Source of the DNA: Myotis daubentonii
Lineage: Eukaryota > Chordata > Mammalia > Chiroptera > Vespertilionidae
DNA: 64,000 bases
Reading direction: 5' to 3'
Assembly (NCBI RefSeq): GCF_963259705.1
Contig: NC_081844.1
Coordinates: forward strand, 34,475,341 to 34,539,340
A model generated the notes under the pieces. That model worked only from the letters and a program-made list of their open reading frames with translations, did not search any database and had not been told where the DNA came from. The translations under genes and the position numbers were made by a program. Numbering within the stretch: position 1 is the first letter of the stretch; each line of letters opens with the position of its first letter. Positions 56,326 through 64,000 of this stretch are shown here, one piece after another.

Positions 56326-57039
56326 AATGTCTTCAAGTGCAAGGTTGTACTTTTTTGGGATACTGACCCCTGTAACCTTGACATCTTCCCATGCCGGGAA
56401 CACAGTCCTGGATACAAACCAGAGAGTCTGAAGGGAATTAAATTCTGCTCTAGTCCCCCCTCGCTCAGACAGGTGAATGTCTTGCCATTCAGGAAGAGTG
56501 TCATTAATTTTCTTCCTGAGGACTTTAGAGATTTTACAACCTTTCTTAGTACCCTTTGCAGGTTTGGGCCAAGGCGTTCTTATAGCCAATCAAAACTTTT
56601 CCTGTTTTAATTTGAGCCCATTTCCTTGTGTTTGTTATTCTTTGACTTTGACTTAGGCAGATCTGGTGGTTGGGAGGCGAGCTGGAGCCCACGATGGCTC
56701 AGAGCCAGGGTTTTCTGTCGCTAGTGTGGCGGGACATTCTCTCCCACAGTGCTCACAGGGCCTGGGGCCGGCCAGGATGCAGGGAGCAGGGGTTGCCAGG
56801 CTGGGGAGAGGGGCAGGGCTTTTGGGTCACAAGTTGAGAGTCAGAGGATTTTGTGATCACACAACTAAGACCTAACTTGGGATGAGAAGGGGTAATGCTC
56901 TCTAAGCCAAGAAGGGATTCATCATGGACTGGGGATATTTAGTGCCAGGATGATCAATTTCTTCTTGCTAAAGTTTGTGCCAGCCTCAGTAGTATCAAGA
57001 GATACTACTTTCTTCAAAGACAGATAGGAAAGAGGGGAA
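56326..57039. other. Intronic sequence, nothing recognised
   Basis: No gene or named repeat. Confidence 0.4.
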
Positions 57040-57200
57040 ACCTTTGAACTTGGATTTTAATCTGCTTTGGGATCCAAGTTTGCTATTCAAGAAGTGTGAA
57101 TCCTGGGCCAGATGGGTTAAACTTTCTTGAGTATGTTTTTTCATCTGTAAGAGGGCATGATCCTCTCTGTCCATCTCCTAGGATTATTGTGCAAAGCACT
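57040..57200 (+). repeat. MIR SINE remnant
   Basis: GGTTAAACTTTCTTGAGTAT, 'ttttttcatctgtaagagggcatgatcc', 'ctaggattattgtgcaaagcac'. Confidence 0.75.
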
Positions 57201-57497
57201 GATGTTTCTTTTAAAGTTTTAAAAGTGTAATTCTTTTGGAAATAAATAGGTTACTACTGCACAGGACTAAAGGCAGACTGGAGCCCACATTGGGCCGAAG
57301 GTATAGGTAGATCCTGGGTGACTGAAATGACTTGGCTAAAAGATTTAAACTGGAGCCATGTTGACCACTCTGAATGATGGCTCCTGAACCAAGGGTCAGG
57401 GGAAACTGATGAGGATGAGAGACCAGTGTCCTGCAGGCATGGTGGCGATGGCCAACACAGCAGGCTGCGCTTGGCCAGATACACAATATGAGCACCC

Positions 57498-57655
57498 AGC
57501 CGGTGTGGCTCAGTTGTTGAGCATCAACCCATGAATGAAGAGGTTATCAGATTGATTCCTGGTCAGGGCATATGCTTGGGTTGCAAGCTTAATCCCCCCC
57601 ACCCCCACCCCACCCCCATCTCTCAAATAGATAAAACACACATACATATTTTTTA
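57498..57655 (+). repeat. Short tRNA-derived bat SINE
   Basis: CAGCCGGTGTGGCTCAGTTG, 'ttgagcatcaacccatgaatgaagaggttatcagattgattcc', C-rich middle, then A-tail. Flanked by AGATACACAATATGAGCA and AGATATACAATATGGGCA, an 18-bp target duplication with two changes. Confidence 0.9.
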
Positions 57656-57774
57656 AAAAAGATATACAATATGGGCATTTCTGTTTGGTCAGGGTTGACT
57701 CCTGCGTGGGCTAGACATTGCCCAATCAGGCTAGGCAGGGGGTCAACTATCAGGCTATGGTTTCTCAGCTTTAA

Positions 57775-58610
57775 TTTTTTCTTAATAAACTTTTTGAAAG
57801 AATAGTTTTAGGGTCACAGCAAAACTGAAAGGAAGGTAGAGAGATTTCCTCCATAGCCCTTGCCCCCATACCCGCACAGCCTCCCCAACTTTCAACGTCC
57901 TCCACCAGAGTGATGCATTTGTTACAAAATGAACCTACTTATATTGACACAGCATAGTCAGCCAAAGTCCAGAGTTTACATTAGGATTATACTCTTGATG
58001 CATATTCTGAGTTGGGTGAATGTGTAATGACACGTGTCCATCATTCTAGTATCATACAGAGTGTTTTCATTGCCTAGAAAATTCAGTGCTTTCCCTACTC
58101 ATCCCTCCTTCCCCCAAACCCTGGCAACCACTGATGTTTTTATTGTCTCTGTAGATTTGCCTTTTCCAGAATGTTATATAGTTAGCATCATACAGTATGT
58201 CGCCTTTTCAGATTGGCTTCTTTTACTTAGTAATATACATTTACTGTTCTTCATGCCTTTTTTTATGGCTTAATAGAGCATATTTTTAAATACTGAATTA
58301 TATTCCCTTGTCTGGTTGTACCACAGTTTATTAATCCCTTCACCTGCGGAAGGACATCTTGGTTGCTTCTAAGTTTTGGCAATTACTATGGATAAAGCTG
58401 CCATAAACATCCATGTGCAGATTTTGTGTGGACATAAGTTTTCAGCTCCTTTGGGCAAATACCAAGGAGCATGATCGCTGGAGGGAATGGTAAGAGTATA
58501 CTTACTTTTGTAAGAAACCGCACAATTATCTTCCAGAGTTTGCAGCAGCAATGAATGAGAGTTCCTGTTGCTCCACATCCTTGTTACATGTTTACATCGT
58601 CTTGGTTCCT
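57775..58610 (-). repeat. L1 LINE 3' region (reversed)
   Basis: The plus strand shows the L1 complement: CCCTGGCAACCACTGATGTT, TAGATTTGCCTTTTCCAGAA, 'ataaagctgccataaacatccatgtgcagattttgtgtggacataagtttt'. No coding frame. Confidence 0.85.
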
Positions 58611-59684
58611 CAAGTTTATAAGGGCCACATTTCATTGTACCGTTGGCTGTAGCTGCACAGGGTTAAAAGCCCTGGGCCGGGCGGGGGAGGGGGTCTCATC
58701 CCTGTCTACCCGCTCTCCACCCAAGACTTCGCCCTGGCCTCTGTCCCGGGCCCTGGTTTCTACTCCCCTGCTCTGTCCCTGCTCCTGTGCTCTGCCTCTC
58801 AGAGGGCTCATCTCCGTCACTCTTCTCTTCAGAAAACAACGCACATAATGTGTGCAAATGGAGTTTCTTAGATCGCACCAGCCAGATCTCATTAATTTCA
58901 CTGACGTCTTATTTCCACTCAACTGTTCTTGCTTGTACTCTTCTCCGGTGTTTCAGGGAACCCTGGAGGTTCTCCCATTGGCTCACTGGCACTGGCACCA
59001 GTTGGTTGAAAATGCTGCCTGGGCCAGGGGGACGTGTCCTTAAAGGCACTTCCTCCATCCTCTTCATGGCGGATGCCCAGAAACTGCGTGGTATAACCTG
59101 CAGGCATGGATACTAATATACTGTTCTCTCCAGCTCCAAGTCCATGTCCCACCAGCCAACGTGACAGCACCAATTATGTCCCTGGTTTCCACGTGACCTT
59201 TGGGACACCGGCCCTCTGGCTGCTATGAGTAGGATCTGGGGACAGAGACCATACGCCATTGCATTTTCTTCCTGCCCCAGATACCTGCGTCACAAAACTG
59301 CTTCATGAAGCCCCCGCCTGAAAATTAATTTAAACAAACAGAAGCCAGGGGTCTTAGGGCCCCTGGCTCAGTAGACACAGCAGATCCGGAATCTCTGTGG
59401 GTTATTTACTTACCTGTGTGTATATTGTGCCTGTTTACCTCTCTGTCTGGAGTGTCTGCTCTTTGGGGGCAACACATTTTTGTCAGTTTCACATCCTCTA
59501 GCAGATCTGTCATTATTCCTTCTGATAGCCCCTTGGGCCTTGTCATTGCTGCATTCTCCTGCTTACTTCTCTGCGCCAGTGTCTGCATCTTTGTGCCTGA
59601 GGACTTCCTTTGTCTCTGGAGTCCACTGACCTTGTGCAGAACTGGCTGAAATACTGGGAATGATGACTGTAAGGAGTGGTGTGT
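58611..59684. other. Intronic sequence, nothing certain
   Basis: Possible L2-like words around 59430-59500 (TGGAGTGTCTGCTCTTTGGG). No gene. Confidence 0.4.
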
Positions 59685-60534
59685 GCATATTCTTTCAAAT
59701 GAGTGTTTTCAGTTTCTTTGGATAACTTCCCAGAAGTGGAATCACTGGGTTATAAAGCAGTTCCATTTTTAATTTTTTGAGGTAACTCCATACTGCTTTC
59801 CACAGTGGCCGCACCAATTTGCATTCCCACCAGCAGTACATGAGGGTGCCCTTTTCGCCACATCCTCACCAACACTTGTTGTTTGTTGATTTGTTGATGA
59901 CAGCCATTCTGACACCCCTATGTTCTTTGCAGCATCATTGACAAAAGTCAAGATTTGGAAGTATCCCGAGTGCCCGTCAGTAGATGAGTGGATAAAAAAG
60001 CTGTGGTACATTTATACCATGGAATACTACTCGGCCGTAAAAAAGATGGAAATCTTACCTTTTGTGGCAGCATGGATGGGCCTGGAGAGCATGATGCTAA
60101 GCCAAATAAGCCAGTCAGAGAAAGACAAATATCATATGATTTCACTCATATGTGGAATCTAATGAACAAAATACACTAACAAACAAAATGGAAACAGACT
60201 CATAGACAGAGAATGGATTGACAGCTGTCAGAGGGGAGGGGGGTTGGGAGCTGGGTGAGAAGGGTGAAAGGATTAAGCAAAAACAACAACAAACCCCCCT
60301 CCCCAAAACCCCTTACAACTCGTAGACACAGACAACAGCATGGTGATTACAAGAGAGAAAGGAGGTGGGGGGAGGTTGAAGAGGGTATAGGGGGGATTAG
60401 TGATGATAGAAGAGGACTTGACTTGGGGTGGTGAACACACAATACAATATACAGGTGATGTATTATAGAATTGCACACCTGAAACCTGTTTCCTCTTATT
60501 AACCAATATCACCCCAATAAATAGGAAAAAAAAA
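59685..60534 (+). mobile_element. L1 insertion with inverted 5' part (twin priming)
   Basis: 59685 to about 59918 is reversed L1 ORF2 sequence (CCAGAAGTGGAATCACTGGG, ATTTGCATTCCCACCAGCAG). From about 59919 the L1 is in sense (GGTACATTTATACCATGGAA, AAAGACAAATATCATATGAT) to its 3' UTR and A-tail (60525-60534). Target duplication AGTGGTGTGT at 59675-59684 and 60535-60544 shows one insertion event. The sense frame at 59920-60162 is the L1 ORF2 C-terminal remnant. Confidence 0.93.
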
Positions 60535-60544
60535 AGTGGTGTGT

Positions 60545-61050
60545 AAATGCCCAGATCCCTCCCTTCCTGGCAGGAGGAGGAGCTAGCTCTGTGGAATTAC
60601 TCTGCGGTTGCCCAAGTGATGGTAGCTCAATCGATAACCCTCCCTTGGCTGTCTTCCCCTCCCTGTCACACACTCGCCACTCCTAGTGGGTTTCCTCTCC
60701 AGGCACTTTCTCTGGTGTCCTTACTGAGGGTCCGGGGAAGCTTAGGCACAAGTCCCTTACCCAGCAGAGTACTGGCTCACAGGGTCTGCTTAGAAGATAT
60801 TTGTTGAACAATGCACGGATACTCCTAGCATATTCCTATTAGTCTCTAAAATAAAACAGACTGAAGATTCTTTTCTCCATCTGTCTTGTCTCAAATTCTG
60901 GTTGCCCTGTGGACTCAGGCTGGCGCTCTGCCCATTGTCTGCCTGCCCCCACGGAAGGGACACACCCTGCTCCTTCCCTCGTCCTCACTGCATCTGCTTC
61001 TGTCTCCCAAGGCACAGTGGGTTTTTCAGAAGAATGACTCTCTGAAGCGA
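60545..61050. other. Intronic sequence, nothing recognised
   Basis: No gene or named repeat. Confidence 0.4.
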
Positions 61051-61055
61051 ATGAC

Positions 61056-61083
61056 CGTGTGTGTGTGTGTGTGTGTGTGTGTG
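61056..61083. repeat. (GT)n microsatellite
   Basis: About 14 GT units. Confidence 0.97.
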
Positions 61084-61174
61084 CATCCTCCTTGCTAGTG
61101 CCCAGTACAGTATGAATGAATGAACACAGATTTTACTTCCGCTTCCAATATATCTGATTCCGCATTTGTATTTT

Positions 61175-61441
61175 TTTAAAAATAAGATCATATAGGTTTC
61201 AAGTAACATTTTCAAATGTACTCATCTCTTTAAAAAAATGTTTTTAGTGATTTCAGAGAGGAAGGGAGAGGGAGAGAGAGATAGAAACATCAATGATGAG
61301 AGAGAATCATTGACCGGCTGCCTCCTGCACACCCTCCACTGGGGACCGAGCCTGCAAACCAGGGCATGTGCCCTGACTGGGAATCGAACCATGACCTCCT
61401 GGTTCATAGCGCCACAACCACTGAGCCACACCGGCTGGACA
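61175..61441 (-). repeat. tRNA-derived bat SINE with extra 3' sequence
   Basis: The SINE proper (61228-61439, complement) has head GGAATCGAACCATGACCTCC and A-tail. Beyond its tail lie about 50 further bases (61179-61227) that belong to the insertion, because target duplication CGCATTTGTATTTT is at 61161-61174 and 61442-61455, outside them. Confidence 0.88.
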
Positions 61442-61594
61442 CGCATTTGTATTTTAACATGGCCAATTCCCAACTTCTTCTGGTCTAGAATGTCCCCCTA
61501 AGTGTCCCTCCCCCCCGCCCCCAGTCTTTCGTTAGGAGGGAGCTATCTCTCTGTAAGTATGGGTTCAGAAAGAGACCAAAGCTTCGTTTAGAAC

Positions 61595-61745
61595 AGTGGT
61601 TCCCAACCCAGGCTGGATGTTAGAAAAATCCTTGGAAACTCAAAAATACCAATTCCGGGCCTCCCCACCCACCAGCTCAGTGGCCATCTCTGAGCATAGG
61701 GCCTGGCTTTAGGCTTTCTTACAACCTTTGCGGGAGATCCTAAGG
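61595..61745. repeat. MER5-like hAT remnant
   Basis: ACAGTGGTTCCCAACCCAGG, GGATGTTAGAAAAATCCTTG and AATTCCGGGCCTCCCCACCC are in MER5 order. Confidence 0.6.
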
Positions 61746-62647
61746 CAGAGCTAAGGTTGATACCACCGATCTGCAGCTGGAACGTCATTGTTTCCTTCCG
61801 GCACTCCTGCTTCGGACCGTGGGGGCTCAACCCAACAGTGTTGTGTGCTGGCTCCAAAGGACCACTTTTGCCGAGATTCAGGGTGAACTAAAGGTCCCTA
61901 GGATTCTTATTGTCTATTTAAGTGTCAACCCCACTGTCATCAGAACTGGGCAGGTCCTCTAAGGGCCCAGCCCAGCTCCCTCCCAGCTGGAGTGCTGTTC
62001 CTCTTGAGTTGTCCTGCCTGCAGTGAACAATGTGCTGTGTGTGAGTTCCTGTGGGACTGAAGCCTCCTGCCCAGAAAGTTCGGGCTGGTGGTAGCTTCGG
62101 ATGGAGGCAGACAAAGCCATCAGCTGACAGCCTGGCCACCCACCTGGGTCCTTTCCTGCCTTCTCCGTTCCAGTGCCCTCCAGGCTACCCATTCTCCAAT
62201 TCTGTTTCTTCTCATCCCCCCCCCTCCCCCCCCCCCCCCGTGTCCCTGCCTCTCTCCTGCTGTTTTCCACTGTCCTCTTTGCTTTTTCTGCTCAGCTGTG
62301 CCTTGGAACCATGCGGTGGCCGCCTCCTCTCACAGCTTCGTTTGCAATGTGTGGGCCCCTTGTCTAGGATCCAGTGTGGGAAGAGAAAAGGAGTGGGGAG
62401 AGGGGGCTTCTAGAAGAGAGTGCACACGGCCTGGGAGTTCCAGGTCTGGGTTTTAAATGGTACCCGGATGTTTATGCAAACGGATGCTTTGTGTTTCAGC
62501 TTCCCCCAGTGCCTTTAAGGGAGGCTTCTGGGACTGGGAGAAGGTGTTGTTTGCGTGGGTCTCAGCTCCTTGGGTGCTGTCCCTGGGGGGTGAGGCATGT
62601 GGACCTACACAACTCGCTTCAGGGCTGTCTCTCTGCTGTCTCCGCAG
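61746..62647. other. Intron immediately upstream of the PTK2B coding exon
   Basis: Ends in a polypyrimidine tract (GGGCTGTCTCTCTGCTGTCT) and CCGCAG, a good splice acceptor. A C-rich run at 62216-62239. The 122- and 120-aa frames are chance frames. Confidence 0.8.
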
Positions 62648-62684
62648 GATTGAGATGTGCTGGTCCTAGCTGCTGTCTGAGAGG
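62648..62684 (+). other. PTK2B: PTK2B 5' UTR part of exon, with a four-codon uORF
   Basis: The exon begins after the CCGCAG acceptor. It holds an upstream ATG at 62655-62657 followed by three sense codons and TAG at 62667-62669, in the same frame as the main start. That stop shows the main frame cannot extend further upstream in this exon. Confidence 0.8.
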
Positions 62685-62888
62685 ATGTCTGGGGTGTCCC
62701 AGCCCTTGAGCCGAGTAAAGGTGGGCACGCTATGTCGGCCGGAAGGCCCCCCAGAGCCCATGGTGGTGATGCCAGTAGATGTGGAAAAGGAAGACGTGAG
62801 GATCCTCAAGGTCTGCTTCTATAGCAACAGCTTCAACCCGGGGAAGAACTTCAAACTGGTTAAATGCACTGTGCAGACCGAGATCCGG
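62685..62888 (+). CDS. PTK2B: First coding exon of protein tyrosine kinase 2-beta (PYK2)
   Basis: Encodes residues 1-68 of PYK2, a cytoplasmic, calcium-responsive non-receptor tyrosine kinase related to FAK, acting in integrin, G-protein-receptor and immune-cell signalling. I recognise the start MSGVSQPLSRVKVGTL and the strongly conserved VRILKVCFYSNSFNPGKNF, where the FERM domain F1 lobe begins (about residue 39). Residues such as Gln6, Val13, Cys17 and Met29 differ from the human protein as I remember it. The start ATG has A at -3 and an in-frame upstream stop. The exon ends on a full codon (Arg68) before GTGAGT (62889), a consensus donor. The FERM remainder, kinase, proline-rich and FAT regions lie beyond the window. 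The open frame continuing to 62975 is intron. Partial gene, so no domain beyond the FERM start can be judged. Confidence 0.98.
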
Positions 62889-63148
62889 GTGAGTGTGGCA
62901 GGCGGTGCCTGCTCCGTCCGTTTGTCTGTCTCTCCCTGTCCTTCAGAGCAGCTGAGTGGCCCTCCTTCAGCCTAGCAGGCTCCCCGGTAGCCACCCTGCG
63001 CTGAGGGCACCAAGGGAGAAGTTCTCAGCCTGCAGAGCCAGGCTCCTCTCCAGGAGCAACCTGCCTCACTAGTAGCCTGGGGAACAGGTTTTATAGCTTT
63101 CGTTAGAACCCCAGATCATTTACTTGGTCTTTGATTCAACTCATTAAA
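62889..63148 (+). other. PTK2B: PTK2B intron after the first coding exon
   Basis: Starts with the GTGAGTGTGG donor. No repeat is recognised before the mariner MITE. Confidence 0.9.
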
Positions 63149-63150
63149 TA

Positions 63151-63348
63151 TACACCGAGCGGCCAAATTATTATGACCACCCCATCAGTACAAGGAAGTG
63201 AATTAGTTATGCAAATAATAATAATAATACCTTGAGAATATTTGCTTAGGAAGTTTTCAATATTCAGTATTTTTGGAAGTGTCAATGAAGTACTGATGGG
63301 GTGGTCATAATAATCTGGCCGGTCATAATAATCTGGCCACTCAGTGTA
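63151..63348. mobile_element. Tc1/mariner-like MITE (198 bp)
   Basis: The left end TACACCGAGCGGCCAAATTA mirrors the right end (complement TACACTGAGTGGCCAGATTA), with TA target duplications at 63149-63150 and 63349-63350. Inverted similarity extends inward to CCCCATCAGTAC. The right end has an extra 18-bp copy of GGTCATAATAATCTGGCC. No transposase. The reversed 108-aa frame over it is not a gene. Confidence 0.9.
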
Positions 63349-63359
63349 TATGATATTTG

Positions 63360-64000
63360 AGTTTCTGCAAGAGATATAAGAGCCCCCACCCTCCAAAAGT
63401 TTACACTCTGATTGAGTTGGAATTAGGGAGATACACAAGTGATGGAATTGAAAATAGAACAAAAATGGTACAAGACATGTGCTGGGTGCTCAGATCAGGA
63501 GCTGGTGGGGGCATTTAGAGGATGTTAATGAACTAGAGATGCCCTAAAACAGGGGAATGGTGGCAGACCCTTTCTGAGGCAATACTTCAATTGATTGGCT
63601 CATTCTCATCCCGGGCCACGGAATCTGTTTTGCAAGTCCAGGTGCCCACCGTCATGAGGACACCTGGGGACCAGGAAACCAGTTCAGCTCAACCACATGT
63701 ATAGGAACTTGTCATCAGAAACAGAGTTACAACACAGTGATTGAAATGCCTACATTTATTGGACAATTACCATGTACGGCCTGGATCAATTCCTCTACAA
63801 ACATTATCTCACTGAATCTTCCCAATGACCTCATGAGGTAGATACAATGAGGACATCCCTTTTTACTGCCCAGAATATTCCTTTCTGATGATGCAAAAGA
63901 AAGCTGAATTGGTTCTCAAAAGGTTGTTTCCTTGAACAAGGGAAGTAGGGGACTTTTGGGAAAACTAAACAGGTCTGAGAAAGCTGGATGAATCCTCTCC
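63360..64000. other. PTK2B intron, with possible MIR3/L2 piece
   Basis: 63755-63850 (ATTACCATGTACGGCCTGGA ... TCACTGAATCTTCCCAATGA, CTCATGAGGTAGATAC) resembles a MIR/L2 end. Otherwise nothing recognised. Confidence 0.5.

Noticed and set aside
56212..56589. 125-aa open frame (-), protein-like in look
   Set aside because: Its last third is the complement of a MIR SINE, and no known protein is recognised in the rest.
59920..60162. 80-aa frame (+) resembling a real protein
   Set aside because: It is the C-terminal remnant of L1 ORF2, part of the twin-primed L1.
62889..62975. Extension of the PTK2B frame past residue 68 to a 96-aa product
   Set aside because: A consensus donor (GTGAGT) sits exactly where the known protein continues in the next exon. 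The extra residues are intron translation.

Overview
This is a stretch of mammalian nuclear DNA, almost certainly from a vespertilionid bat. The evidence is the repeats. There are many tRNA-derived Ves-type SINEs (A box TGGCTCAGTGG, B box near GGTTCGATTCC). There are seven non-autonomous HeliBat-type Helitrons (5' ...TATAATAAAAGGCTAATATGCAAAT, 3' hairpin then GGGCCTCTAG). There are also two 235-bp hAT MITEs with perfect 8-bp target duplications and a Tc1/mariner-like MITE. HeliBats and young DNA transposons together are a known hallmark of Vespertilionidae among mammals. There is no bacterial gene, CRISPR array or integrated virus.

Only one functional coding segment is supported: 62685-62888 (+), the first coding exon of PTK2B (the tyrosine kinase PYK2), with clean splice sites and the start of the FERM domain. 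PTK2B is known to have long 5' introns in mammals, so the 62 kb upstream is best read as PTK2B 5' intron and flanking sequence (inference). I could not identify any non-coding 5' exon. Nearly all other open frames are chance frames in repeats or GC-rich intron.

Layout. 1-5 kb: L2 remnants, a hAT MITE, an old reversed L1. 5-18 kb: intron with Ves SINEs and MLT1 LTRs. 17.6-18.1 kb: a processed RPL31 pseudogene (-). 18.6-21.4 kb: microsatellites and a head-to-tail Helitron pair. 21.4-24 kb: a nested stack of LTR, L1, DNA element and SINE. 25.2-27.5 kb: an old L1 split by a second Helitron pair carrying a minisatellite. 28-50 kb: intron with SINEs, MLT1, MIR, L2 and CR1-like fragments, a second hAT MITE and another Helitron. 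50.2-52.6 kb: a complete half-LINE (HAL1-like: L1 5' UTR, ORF1 and 3' UTR with no ORF2) flanked by target duplications. 53-62 kb: L2, MIR, a small Helitron, an L1 remnant, a twin-primed (inverted) L1 and a SINE with apparent 3' transduction. 62.6-64 kb: the PTK2B exon, then intron 3' of it with the Tc1/mariner MITE.

The most interesting signals are the HAL1-like element, near-consensus CTCF-type motifs inside Helitrons (in one case as a 20-bp inverted repeat), tandem Helitron pairs, two SINEs inserted independently at the same site of two related repeats, and a duplicated terminal repeat block in the mariner MITE. All family names are from memory of consensus sequences; no database search was possible.
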